DNA of 64,000 nucleotides from Paenibacillus tianjinensis. GTDB lineage: Bacteria; Bacillota; Bacilli; Paenibacillales; Paenibacillaceae. Shown one piece after another: positions 44,495 through 52,237 of this stretch. Positions within the stretch are counted from its first letter, which is position 1, and the number at the start of each line of letters is the position of its first letter. The notes beneath the pieces were generated by a model. It was not told where the DNA came from and made no database searches. It saw nothing but the letters and a program-made list of their open reading frames with translations. The DNA is taken from contig NZ_CP070969.1 in the NCBI RefSeq assembly GCF_017086365.1, forward strand, positions 6,209,878-6,273,877, in the 5' to 3' direction. The position numbers and the translations under genes are program-made.

Positions 44495-46453
44495 TCAATT
44501 CTCTTCGTCTGTGTGAATGATGCTTAAACCCTCCACATGCCGCTTTCGCATCAGCTTGCGCTTTTTCCGGTCTTCCTTGGTCTCGAAAATAATATCAAAA
44601 TCGTAGTCCTCCGGATACAGCTCATCCTTAGACAAGTAGGGTTTAAGCCGTTTATGGTTGAAGCGCATTTTTTCCTTCTGGATCATTACACCGACTATGC
44701 CCATACTGTCTTGTTTTGCATAGACGATCCCTGTTCGGTTAAGCGAGCTGACGTAAACGGCATCGCCAATTTCAAAGCCGGATGTCGGGTTTTTATTGTC
44801 TTTTGGCAAATTCGCCTCTTCCTCTACCGGGGCTGGCGTATCTTTCCCGGAATTTCTGCGCAGCTCATGCTTGGTATATGCTCTTATGCCTCTCCCTCTG
44901 CCTGCCGCCGTCTCCGGACCCTGCTGCTCCCGCTGCTGCACCACGAGCTGGCGTGAACGCCGGATAACCTCCGCAGGAATGCCCAGCTTCTCGGCAATTT
45001 GCAGCGCGTAACTCTCTCCAGCCTCACCGATTGTCAGCCGGTATAATGGCCGCAGTGTATCCTTATCAAACTCCATCCGCGCATTTTCGAAACCCGGGGT
45101 AGACGCTGCGAATACTTTTAACTCACTAAAATGTGTGGTAACGATAATATTGGCCCCACGCCGGTTCAGCTCCTCCAGAATGGCAATGGAGAGTGCAAAG
45201 CCCTCCCCAGGGTCTGTTCCCGCCGCCAGCTCATCAATCAGCAGCAGCACGCCTCTGCCAGCGTAGCGAAGCATGCCCTCAATACTCTTCATTTGGGCCG
45301 AGAAGGTGCTTAGAGACTGTGTGAGGCTCTGTCCGTCTCCGATCACACTGATCATATCTGAGAATACCGTAAAATCGCTGTTCTCCTCCACAGGAACCAG
45401 CAGCCCGGATTGTACCATTGCGGTCAGGAGGCCCAGCGTCTTGAGGACCACTGTTTTCCCGCCGGTATTAGGGCCGGTAACAATCAGTGATTTATAGCCC
45501 TGGCCAAACTCAAGGCTTACAGGTACCATATCCTTCAGTTCTGGATGTCTGCCTCCGTTCATCCGTAAGAATCCACGCTCATTCAAGGCCACCTTCCTAG
45601 CCCCTAGAGTCCTAGCGTATTTAGCCTTGGCAAAGATGAAGTCATAGGTGCCTGTTACTTCAATATTGATCCGCAGCGCCTCCTGCTCTTGCTCTACAAG
45701 GCCGCTCAGCATACTCAGAATGATGCTCTCTTCTCTGGCTTCATCCGCTGCCAGCAGCTCAAGCTCGCCCTGCAGGGCGGCTACCTCATAAGGCTCCACG
45801 AACACCGTCTGCCCGCTGGTGGACTGGTCCAGCACAGAGCCCTTGACCTGTTTGTGATACTCCCGTTTCACAGGGATGACATACCGGCCGCCGCGCATGC
45901 TGACCAGATTCTCCTGAAGGATCGACTGGTGCCGGGACATAATGCTCTCCAGCTTCCTTTGCAGCCGTTCCTTAGCCACTGCCAGCTTCTTCCGCACCCT
46001 CTCCAATCCCTTGCTTGCCTGATCATCAATTACCCCGAAGCGGATACAGCGTTCAATCTCTTCCCTTACCTGCTTCAGTTCCAGCAGCGACGCTCCATAA
46101 GCAGCAATACGCGGGGCAATCTGCTCTTTGGAGGCCATATACTTGCGCAGCTGACTGCAGCTGTTCAGAAAAGTAACGATGGCTGTGAAATCCTGCTCAT
46201 TGTAGAGATACCCCGTACCCATCAGAGACATGATCCATTCGATCCCCTCTAACGAAGGCAAAGGAACACTTGCCCCCCGCTCCAGCAACTCTTTGGCCTC
46301 CTCCGTTTCATCCAATGCCCGGTGTACCGCCGGCAGATATGTCATCGGACTCAGCTCATTCACCATTCTTCGGCCCTCATAGGATACGGCATGCCGTGCT
46401 ACATCCTTTTTAATGTCTTCATACCCGAGTGTGCTTAGGCTTTCTAGATTCAC
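44495..46453 (-). CDS. MutS2-like ATPase without Smr domain
   Basis: This protein of about 652 residues has the MutS core and clamp helices (about 100-290) and an ABC-type MutS ATPase with Walker A GPNTGGKTVVLKTLG (about 328-342), LLIDELAAGTDPGEG and IIVTTHFSEL. The C-terminal part has a KOW-like stretch (FEIGDAVYVSSLNRTGIVYA) but no Smr nuclease domain, which full MutS2 (about 785 residues) carries at its end. GTG at 46453 follows AGGAGGAATACCA and is preferred to an in-frame ATG eight codons earlier. It may act in recombination control or ribosome rescue, as proposed for MutS2, but nuclease activity is not expected. Confidence 0.88.
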   Translation of the reverse strand: MNLESLSTLGYEDIKKDVARHAVSYEGRRMVNELSPMTYLPAVHRALDETEEAKELLERGASVPLPSLEGIEWIMSLMGTGYLYNEQDFTAIVTFLNSCSQLRKYMASKEQIAPRIAAYGASLLELKQVREEIERCIRFGVIDDQASKGLERVRKKLAVAKERLQRKLESIMSRHQSILQENLVSMRGGRYVIPVKREYHKQVKGSVLDQSTSGQTVFVEPYEVAALQGELELLAADEAREESIILSMLSGLVEQEQEALRINIEVTGTYDFIFAKAKYARTLGARKVALNERGFLRMNGGRHPELKDMVPVSLEFGQGYKSLIVTGPNTGGKTVVLKTLGLLTAMVQSGLLVPVEENSDFTVFSDMISVIGDGQSLTQSLSTFSAQMKSIEGMLRYAGRGVLLLIDELAAGTDPGEGFALSIAILEELNRRGANIIVTTHFSELKVFAASTPGFENARMEFDKDTLRPLYRLTIGEAGESYALQIAEKLGIPAEVIRRSRQLVVQQREQQGPETAAGRGRGIRAYTKHELRRNSGKDTPAPVEEEANLPKDNKNPTSGFEIGDAVYVSSLNRTGIVYAKQDSMGIVGVMIQKEKMRFNHKRLKPYLSKDELYPEDYDFDIIFETKEDRKKRKLMRKRHVEGLSIIHTDEEN

Positions 46454-46503
46454 TGGTATTCCTCCTCTATTCTTCAACAGTCATCGGTATTTGTTCCTAA
46501 CGC

Positions 46504-46540
46504 AAAAAAGGGCAAAGACTGCACTATGCAGTCCTTGCCC
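46504..46540 (-). terminator. Terminator upstream of the MutS2-like gene
   Basis: GGGCAAGGACTGCA-TAG-TGCAGTCTTTGCCC is a nearly perfect 14-pair stem followed by T6 on the minus strand. It stops transcripts coming from the 6S RNA locus. Confidence 0.85.
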
Positions 46541-46612
46541 TCATTCGGATGGTATTGTCCCTTGATGTGCTGACCTCCCGCTTCACGACAAAAATCATGT
46601 CCCGGAAAACAG

Positions 46613-46638
46613 AAAAAACCGTGCTCAAGAGCACGGTT
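46613..46638 (-). terminator. Terminator of the 6S RNA transcript
   Basis: AACCGTGCTC-TT-GAGCACGG followed by TTTTTT on the minus strand, about 20 bases beyond the paired 3' end of the RNA. Confidence 0.8.
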
Positions 46639-46657
46639 AATCACAAAGAGAACAATA

Positions 46658-46854
46658 GCCGTAAAGAGGCCATGTTGACGCTTCGCGTGTTCTTAACTAA
46701 TCATCCACTCTGCGATAAGTTTAGTATGATTTGCACATACTCAAACAGAGCAAGCCCCCGGTAAAAATGAGTCCTGCTGTTACTTATCCTCAAGTGATAT
46801 GAAATTGCTTAGTTAAGAACGCTCACCAACATCAAAATTTCCCCTTTAGTTATA
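46658..46854 (-). ncRNA. ssrS: 6S RNA candidate
   Basis: The minus strand folds into a long rod with paired ends. TAAAGGGG pairs with CCTCTTTA, ATGTTG with CAACAT, GCGTTCTTAACTAA with TTAGTTAAGAAC-A-CGC, then CACT with AGTG and GATAAGT with ACTTATC further in. Between the outer and inner stems lies a large internal bubble whose 5' side reads ATTTCATATCAC, the same sequence type (ATTTCATAYCAC) found at this place in 6S RNAs. Length is about 195 bases. 6S RNA binds the sigma-A RNA polymerase like an open promoter. A sigma-A-like promoter and a terminator flank it. Ends are estimates. Confidence 0.75.
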
Positions 46855-46864
46855 GGATACCTGT

Positions 46865-46893
46865 AATTTACTACATTCTGCTAAGAGAGTCAA
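46865..46893 (-). promoter_or_regulatory. Promoter of the 6S RNA candidate
   Basis: TTGACT (46888-46893) and TAAATT (46865-46870) with 17-base spacing on the minus strand, overlapping the end of the VOC gene. Confidence 0.5.
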
Positions 46894-47264
46894 TTCCCAG
46901 TGAAGAAATTGAACACCCACGTGATTCCATTCCTGCTGTCAGCAACTTGTCCATGCAGTGCCCCAAAAAAGGTCTTTTGCAGCTCAACCTGGACTTTTCC
47001 GCCATCCGCTACCAGCTTCCCGTAGATGCTGCGTAGCTCCTCTTCGCTCTCCAGAGCCATAATAATGCTGACATTCTCTGTTTTGGCCCCCCGGCCATAA
47101 TCGTCAGAGAAATGGATCAGGCTGGATCCGAGCACCAGATCGGCATGCAGCAGCTTACCGTTATGCTCATTTAGTACTTGGATTTCACCGCCAAATACGC
47201 TTTGATAATACTCCACTGATTCACGTACATTCTCAATAATTACATAGGGGCTTGCACTGATCAT
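46890..47264 (-). CDS. VOC-family (glyoxalase/bleomycin-resistance fold) protein
   Basis: This 124-residue protein contains two beta-alpha-beta-beta-beta units of the vicinal-oxygen-chelate fold, close to the PhnB-like group: SPYVIIENVRESVEYYQSVFGG at the N-terminus, then LVLGSSLIHFSDDYG and the terminal GITWVFNF. Enzymatic role cannot be told from sequence. It is monocistronic, downstream of rpsR with a terminator between. Confidence 0.85.
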   Translation of the reverse strand: MISASPYVIIENVRESVEYYQSVFGGEIQVLNEHNGKLLHADLVLGSSLIHFSDDYGRGAKTENVSIIMALESEEELRSIYGKLVADGGKVQVELQKTFFGALHGQVADSRNGITWVFNFFTGN

Positions 47265-47384
47265 TATTATTCCTCCGGCCTTTTAGTTGGACGGCTGCCA
47301 GCCGTCACTCCTTTTTATTATATACAATGGCAGCGCTGGTTACCAAGCCTTGAGCCGGCTCCCTCTACACATCCGCAGACATAA

Positions 47385-47413
47385 CAAAAAAGCAGCCGGC
47401 TAAGCCGGCTGCT
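47385..47413 (-). terminator. Terminator after rpsR
   Basis: AGCAGCCGGCT-TA-AGCCGGCTGCT stem followed by TTTTTT on the minus strand. Confidence 0.9.
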
Positions 47414-47425
47414 TCGTAAAACGTC

Positions 47426-47698
47426 CTATTCCGTTGTGTAAGGCAGCAGCGCGATTTGACGCGAGCGTTTTACAGCAATGGTCAGAGCGCGTTGGTATTT
47501 TGCACTTGTACCAGTTACACGACGCGGCAAAATCTTTCCGCGTTCGCTGATGAACTTCTTAAGAAGCTCAGTGTCTTTATAATCAATGTGAGTAATCTTG
47601 TTCACAGTGAAGTAGCACACTTTTTTGCGCTTGTTGCGTCCACCACGACGTGCCGGTCTTTTGTCGTTGTCTCCGCCTTCTCTTTGTTTGAAAGCCAT
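47426..47698 (-). CDS. rpsR: 30S ribosomal protein S18
   Basis: This 90-residue protein has a basic Arg/Gly-rich N-terminal tail and the conserved core [23 protein letters not shown] followed by [30 protein letters not shown]. It binds 16S rRNA together with S6, encoded two genes upstream. AAGGAAGGACTGAAC precedes the ATG. Confidence 0.98.
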   Translation of the reverse strand: MAFKQREGGDNDKRPARRGGRNKRKKVCYFTVNKITHIDYKDTELLKKFISERGKILPRRVTGTSAKYQRALTIAVKRSRQIALLPYTTE

Positions 47699-47719
47699 GT
47701 TCAGTTCAGTCCTTCCTTA

Positions 47720-48220
47720 TTAAAATGGCAAATCATCGTCCGATATATCGATCGGTTTTCCATCGCCCGAAAAAGGATCTTGATTATTGTTGCTGCGCGA
47801 AAAATTGTTGTTATTTCCGCGTCCACTGTTACCGCCGCCACCATAGGATGGTTCTTCGGGTACATTTCCGCCACTTGGCGCATTGCCACCTTCACGATTC
47901 TGCGAGGATTCCAGGAAACGGACATTATCGGCAATAACTTCAGTAACGTATACACGTTTACCTTCGTTATTCTCGTAATTCCGAACTTGGATGCGGCCTT
48001 CTACGGCTGCCAGACGCCCTTTGCGCAAATAATTGGCACAGGTCTCAGCCAGCTGTCTCCAGGTTACTACCGGGATGAAGTCCGCTTCGCGTTCACCGTT
48101 CTGGCCCGTAAAGTTGCGGTCTACGGCAAGCGTAAACTGCGTTACGGCAACACCAGCGGGAGTATAACGAAGTTCCGGGTCACGGGTCAACCGACCGATC
48201 AGAATGATACGGTTCAACAA
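47720..48220 (-). CDS. ssb: Single-stranded DNA-binding protein
   Basis: This 166-residue protein has an N-terminal OB fold (about residues 1-105, starting MLNRIILIGRLTRDPELRYTPAG), a Gly/Asn-rich linker and the acidic tip DISDDDLPF that binds partner proteins. It corresponds to SsbA, which coats single-stranded DNA at forks. The start is TTG behind GGAGGGGATTGAA. It lies between rpsF and rpsR, as in other Bacillales. Confidence 0.97.
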   Translation of the reverse strand: MLNRIILIGRLTRDPELRYTPAGVAVTQFTLAVDRNFTGQNGEREADFIPVVTWRQLAETCANYLRKGRLAAVEGRIQVRNYENNEGKRVYVTEVIADNVRFLESSQNREGGNAPSGGNVPEEPSYGGGGNSGRGNNNNFSRSNNNQDPFSGDGKPIDISDDDLPF

Positions 48221-48267
48221 TTCAATCCCCTCCTTTTAAGCGATTCGTTACAAAGCTTGTCAAGATC

Positions 48268-48552
48268 TTAGGCAACGTCGTTCGTAATGAGATAACGAAT
48301 AACTTCGTCGGAAATCTTCATGAGACGCTCGAGTTCAGTAACTACTGCAGGTTCTGCAGTAAAGTTAACCAAAACATAAACGCCATCACGGAATTTCTTG
48401 ATCTCATACGCAAGACGGCGTTTACCTTGCACATCGTGCTTTGTAATTTCTCCGCCGTTGGAGATGACGCCTTGGAATTTTTCGACTGCTGCTTGAACGG
48501 CTTCTTGTTCAATGTCAGGACGAATAATGTACATGACTTCATATTTGCGCAT
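48268..48552 (-). CDS. rpsF: 30S ribosomal protein S6
   Basis: This protein of about 94 residues starts MRKYEVMYIIRPDIEQEAV, the normal S6 N-terminus, and pairs with S18 in the small subunit. GGAGGTGAAAATT precedes the ATG at 48552; a GTG inside that site is not the start. The leader upstream is a candidate S6:S18 binding site. Confidence 0.97.
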   Translation of the reverse strand: MRKYEVMYIIRPDIEQEAVQAAVEKFQGVISNGGEITKHDVQGKRRLAYEIKKFRDGVYVLVNFTAEPAVVTELERLMKISDEVIRYLITNDVA

Positions 48553-48559
48553 AATTTTC

Positions 48560-48625
48560 ACCTCCTTATGGTCTGCGGCCCCTGATCACGTCAGGAGCAA
48601 GGAACGAGCACAAACATAGACTCGC
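48560..48625 (-). promoter_or_regulatory. Candidate S6:S18 autoregulatory leader of rpsF
   Basis: On the minus strand CTCCTGA-CGTGA-TCAGGGG forms a hairpin immediately followed by CCGCAGACC and then the ribosome site. A hairpin next to an exposed CCG is the feature described for rpsF leaders bound by the S6:S18 complex. The assignment rests on pattern and place. Confidence 0.5.
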
Positions 48626-48769
48626 ACCAAATTAATATACCAAATAGTTCTGCTGATTGCAAGTACTAATAATCCTCGGCAGATCATGGGAGCTTATGGG
48701 CTACATGAACAGCACCCGGCCGGCGCACAATATAACCGCATTACCACATCATCTGAGGAGGGATCAAAC

Positions 48770-48967
48770 ATGGGTGAACAAACTGAATATGAAAAAGGCG
48801 ACAAAGCACCAAACCCGGGAGTCTATACAGAAGTAGGAGAAGCCCGCAGCTTCCACACTCAAATTACGAATCCAAAACGCATCACGATGGAAAAGGGAGA
48901 TACCTTCCCTGAGACCACAAACAAGGACCGCAAGTGGAAAAAGGTTGAAAAAGCCCGGGTTCATTAA
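48770..48967 (+). CDS. yjzC: YjzC-like small protein
   Basis: This 65-residue protein starts MGEQTEYEKGDKAPNPGVYT and has the KGDTFPETTNKDRKW motif, the pattern of the YjzC family in Bacillales. No function is known. GAGGAGGGATCAAAC precedes the ATG. It is transcribed against rpsF and the tRNA gene. Confidence 0.8.
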   Translation: MGEQTEYEKGDKAPNPGVYTEVGEARSFHTQITNPKRITMEKGDTFPETTNKDRKWKKVEKARVH

Positions 48968-49047
48968 TTTTTTCACATCACATGTATAATAAAACGGGTT
49001 CCGGCCCATAATAAACTCAGGCAGTACAAAAGAGAGGTGTGGTTCCG

Positions 49048-49116
49048 TTGGACGTCGTAGACGAACACAATCACTGGGATTCTGATTCAGCAACTATTGT
49101 AACCCGGGAACAGTAA
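49048..49116 (+). CDS. Possible 22-residue peptide
   Basis: A TTG start preceded by AGAGAGGTG opens a 22-codon frame rich in Asp, His, Ser and Thr (MDVVDEHNHWDSDSATI start). A TATAAT lies at 48985-48990 and a strong plus-strand terminator at 49214-49243, so a short transcription unit is plausible. It may equally be a small RNA. No homologue is recognised. Confidence 0.35.
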   Translation: MDVVDEHNHWDSDSATIVTREQ

Positions 49117-49213
49117 GGCTGGCCCTTAAAAAAGGCATCAGCTTTTGCAATACCCAATCACTTTAGCGGCTATAAACAGAGAAATTCCGAACATCATTGA
49201 TGTACTGCCTCTG

Positions 49214-49243
49214 GAGAGAGATCCGCAAGGATCTCTCTTTTTG
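49214..49243 (+). terminator. Plus-strand intrinsic terminator
   Basis: AGAGAGATCC-GCAA-GGATCTCTCT followed by TTTTTG. It ends whatever plus-strand transcript crosses 49000-49200. Confidence 0.85.
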
Positions 49244-49287
49244 TTGTGCTTGGTTAATATAACAACACTGCATTCGATTTCTGATAA

Positions 49288-49315
49288 CAAAAAAACCTCC
49301 GCAATAGCGAAGGTT
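49288..49315 (-). terminator. Terminator after tRNA-Ser
   Basis: AACCTTCG-CTATTG-CGGAGGTT followed by T6-7 on the minus strand. Confidence 0.8.
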
Positions 49316-49346
49316 CTATTTATCAATGATATTAGTTGTGCTGTAG

Positions 49347-49437
49347 TGGCGGAGAGGGTGGGATTCGAACCCACGCACGCTGTGACACGCCTAACTGATT
49401 TCGAGTCAGCCCCCTTGGGCCTCTTGGGTACCTCTCC
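49347..49437 (-). tRNA. tRNA-Ser(CGA)
   Basis: On the minus strand GGAGAGG pairs with CCTCTCC, followed by discriminator G and an encoded CCA. The anticodon arm CTGA-CTCGAAA-TCAG presents CGA, reading UCG. A long variable arm (class II) lies between the anticodon arm and GTGGGTTCGAATCCCAC, as expected for serine. Length is 91 bases including CCA. Confidence 0.95.
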
Positions 49438-49480
49438 GCAGCAAGATTTATTGTATCATGTCACCTACAGTTTTGCAAGC

Positions 49481-49693
49481 TTAATTATTCTGTAAGCCTT
49501 CTTCTTTTGAACGCAGCACCTTTTTCAGGTTTTTCTCGAATTTGGCGCGGGGGATTAGAACACTGTGCTGGCAGCCTACGCATTTGATCCGAATATCCAT
49601 CCCCATCCGGATGATCTCCATTTCATTGGTTCCGCAGGGATGGGGCTTCTTCATCAGAACAATATCCCCTAATTGAAAAACCTTCCGTTCCAT
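49481..49693 (-). CDS. DUF951 family protein
   Basis: This 70-residue protein has the DUF951 pattern VFQLGDIVLMKKPHPCGTNEMEIIRMGMDIRIKCVGCQHSVLIPR, with single Cys residues near 20 and a CVGC pair near 38-41. It is probably a small beta-rich nucleic-acid or zinc-binding protein; no role is established. Its ATG shares a base with the mscS stop (TAATG). Confidence 0.88.
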   Translation of the reverse strand: MERKVFQLGDIVLMKKPHPCGTNEMEIIRMGMDIRIKCVGCQHSVLIPRAKFEKNLKKVLRSKEEGLQNN

Positions 49694-50673
49694 TAGTTCT
49701 CCCCCTTTTCTCCCTCTTGAGCAGCAGCGACCTGTCTTCGCGGAACAGCACCAGCGGCCTCTTCAGCCTGCACTTCATGCTCACGGGCCTTCCGCTCAGC
49801 CTCCGCTTCTTCCAGCGCCGTCTGCTTCTCCAGTGCTTGCTTAATATCGCTTTGGATCTGCCGCTGCGCTGCATCTCTGGCATTGGGCTGACAATTGGCC
49901 GCTACACGAATTACGTATTCAGAAGTATTCATGGATTGAATCCCCAGTATATTCGGATAAGCCAATATATTTTCATTCCGCTCTTCAATCCCCTGTAACG
50001 CTTCGCCGATTAGAGCAAGTGTAGTTTCAAGTCCCCGCTCAATCTTCACCGGCACATCCACCACCGCCAAGGCATTAGCCAGAGAATAATTCGTTACGTT
50101 GATGATCGTGCCGTTAGGGATAATATGAACCTCGCCCGTGCTGCTGAGCAGTCTGGTCGTTCTGAGACCGATCATTTCCACGGTTCCTTTATAGGTCCCC
50201 GTCTGAATCACATCGCCTACCGCAAACTGATCCTCAAAAATAATAAAGAAGCCTGTAATTACATCCTTGACCAAACTCTGTGCTCCGAAACCGATAGCCA
50301 GACCTAAGACGCCAGCTCCTGCAAGTACCGGGGCAAGATTGAAGTTAAACTCAGACAGAATCAGCATAATCATGACAAAATTACAGATGAACGTAACCAC
50401 ATTTTTCAGAAGTCCGCCTACCGTCGAGAAGCGCCGGCTGTTTGCCAGCATCCTCCCCCGGGTTTCCCGTTCCATCGAGCGGTCGATGATCTGGTATACA
50501 ACCTTTATAATTACCCGGGTCAGTATAATAATTAATAATATCCGCAAGCCGGAAAAAAGCACGTTCGCCCACATATCTGCATCCGTTACCCAATTCCAGA
50601 CCTTATCCTTGAAACGGACCACCTGCTCTACAGCATCTTCAGACGTTCCCGCCTCGAGTAGCCATCTATTCAT
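49693..50673 (-). CDS. MscS-family mechanosensitive channel
   Basis: This 326-residue channel has three membrane helices (about residues 38-60, 85-107 and 115-140), the pore helix GVLGLAIGFGAQSLVKDVITG and the beta domain FEDQFAVGDVIQ. It opens on membrane tension to release solutes. The C-terminal tail (about 275-326) is rich in Glu, Ala and Lys and likely a coiled coil. GGGAGGGATCAT precedes the ATG. Confidence 0.93.
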   Translation of the reverse strand: MNRWLLEAGTSEDAVEQVVRFKDKVWNWVTDADMWANVLFSGLRILLIIILTRVIIKVVYQIIDRSMERETRGRMLANSRRFSTVGGLLKNVVTFICNFVMIMLILSEFNFNLAPVLAGAGVLGLAIGFGAQSLVKDVITGFFIIFEDQFAVGDVIQTGTYKGTVEMIGLRTTRLLSSTGEVHIIPNGTIINVTNYSLANALAVVDVPVKIERGLETTLALIGEALQGIEERNENILAYPNILGIQSMNTSEYVIRVAANCQPNARDAAQRQIQSDIKQALEKQTALEEAEAERKAREHEVQAEEAAGAVPRRQVAAAQEGEKGEN

Positions 50674-50684
50674 ATGATCCCTCC

Positions 50685-50942
50685 CTATTCATATACCTCT
50701 ATGTAGCCGCTGCCCTCTCCATTCTTACTGAATATTCCGCGGATTTCAACATTCTGTTCGGCAATCAGTTTGCGGACTCCAATGAGATCAGCCTTAAAAA
50801 ATTGAATCGACATCGCGCACCCTGCGGTAATTTCTTTGGGAGTCGGGAAGATATCGATTTCGATTTCCGCATATTCAAGCAGCATTTCTGCGCGCAGCGC
50901 CTGCTGTGTAGAGTCAAATGCAATCAGCAGCTCTTCCTCCAT
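50685..50942 (-). CDS. DUF3343 family protein
   Basis: This 85-residue protein resembles DUF3343 (putative Se/S carrier-like) proteins: LLIAFDSTQQALRAEMLL at the N-terminus and CAMSIQFFKADLIGVRKLI in the middle. GAGGGAGGCGTAGAC before the ATG at 50942 favours this start over one 31 codons earlier. Function is unknown. Confidence 0.82.
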   Translation of the reverse strand: MEEELLIAFDSTQQALRAEMLLEYAEIEIDIFPTPKEITAGCAMSIQFFKADLIGVRKLIAEQNVEIRGIFSKNGEGSGYIEVYE

Positions 50943-51135
50943 GTCTACGCCTCCCTCTGGGCTTAAGGTCCTATCTCTTGTACCTGTAGTATAAAATCCC
51001 TCTTTCATCCATATACTAGGATCATTAACTAACATTCCCCCGCGGACAGATGGCTTAAGTTATCAGCAATCTATGAAAGGTAATGGCAGACTGCTGGTAT
51101 TTTCGTAGAAGTTCCGCCGCAGAAAGGAAGATTAT

Positions 51136-51744
51136 ATGAATTTCTCTTCTCAAGCTGTACCGCTGCCAGAGCCGTCTTGTTTAAAAATATCACATGCTGA
51201 TCCTAACATCTACTCGGCGATCATGCACCGTTTGCTTTTCCACTTGTCGCGTACCCGTCAAGATACTCCAATTGTGATTGTCTGTGTAGGCACGGACCGC
51301 TCTACCGGCGACTCCCTTGGCCCGTTGGTCGGAACGGCGCTAGCCCGCTTTCACAGTCCCTTGTTTCATCTTTACGGTACACTGGACGAGCCTGTACACG
51401 CCGTAAATCTGGAGGAGACTTTGACTCTAATTCACAACAAATATAATGATCCCTTTATCATTGGTATTGATGCCTGTCTGGGGCATTCCGCCAGTGTCGG
51501 CTGCATCCAGGTCGTGGATGGCCCGCTGCGTCCAGGAGCTGGCGTGAATAAACAACTGCCCCCTGTTGGTGATATCCACCTGACCGGTATTGTAAATGTC
51601 GGTGGATTTATGGAGTATTTTGTATTGCAGAATACCCGGTTGAGTCTTGTCATGCGTCTATCTGACATTATTGCCGTCAGCCTCTATTCCGCATTAAAAC
51701 AATGGAAGCTTCATGCTAAATCTGCTGCAACGCTAGAGCAATAA
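51136..51744 (+). CDS. yyaC: Spore protease-like protein YyaC
   Basis: This 202-residue protein is of the DUF1256/YyaC family, distantly related to the germination protease GPR. VCVGTDRSTGDSLGPLVG (about residues 51-68) and GIDACLGHSASVG (about 113-125) are the conserved blocks with acidic residues. It is made during sporulation in Bacillus subtilis. It is read opposite to its neighbours and its 3' end overlaps the DUF4446 gene by 29 bases. Confidence 0.92.
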   Translation: MNFSSQAVPLPEPSCLKISHADPNIYSAIMHRLLFHLSRTRQDTPIVIVCVGTDRSTGDSLGPLVGTALARFHSPLFHLYGTLDEPVHAVNLEETLTLIHNKYNDPFIIGIDACLGHSASVGCIQVVDGPLRPGAGVNKQLPPVGDIHLTGIVNVGGFMEYFVLQNTRLSLVMRLSDIIAVSLYSALKQWKLHAKSAATLEQ

Positions 51745-52216
51745 CTTCCTTCTCCTCCGGTGAGAGCGGGTACTGGGAGGTTCCGCCTTCCAGCGGTTTG
51801 GAGTATATATAGGAATTCTCGCGGTTGTGCAGGCTCGTTAATACCACACCACTGCTGCTGTCATCAATAATTGCCATTGAAAAGCTTAAGTCATTTCCGC
51901 GTTCACCGAATGCGTTATACCGCTTCATCGCAACTTTTGATTTCATGCCGCGCATTTTTGTCTGTGCAGCTTCAATTAATGCCTTGTGTTCACGCTGGCC
52001 TTCTTCAAGCATTTCGCTCTGATTCTTTAGATCAATCAGCAGACTTTCCAGATCCTCGACACCGTTCCCACTCATCATTGCTTCGTATTTGCGCCGCATT
52101 TTACGCAGCTTGCTGCCCTGAACGATCTGGATAATTACCAGCACCAACAGAATAACTGCAGCAGCAAATACAACTAATGATAACTGTTCACTAATTATTT
52201 GATTCAACTCTGACAT
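51716..52216 (-). CDS. DUF4446 family protein
   Basis: This 166-residue protein has one N-terminal membrane helix (about residues 12-33), a short coiled-coil region (about 55-90) and the conserved MKRYNAFGERGNDLSFSMAIIDDSSSGVVLTSL of DUF4446. It is found near parAB in Firmicutes; function is unknown. Confidence 0.88.
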   Translation of the reverse strand: MSELNQIISEQLSLVVFAAAVILLVLVIIQIVQGSKLRKMRRKYEAMMSGNGVEDLESLLIDLKNQSEMLEEGQREHKALIEAAQTKMRGMKSKVAMKRYNAFGERGNDLSFSMAIIDDSSSGVVLTSLHNRENSYIYSKPLEGGTSQYPLSPEEKEVIALALQQI

Positions 52217-52237
52217 ATATGGACCATCCTTTTGTAT

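Noticed and set aside
49000..49500. Missing ychF between rpsF and the DUF951 gene
   Set aside because: Bacillus has ychF near this place, but gene content here differs among genera and there is no remnant of ychF, so I do not call a deletion.
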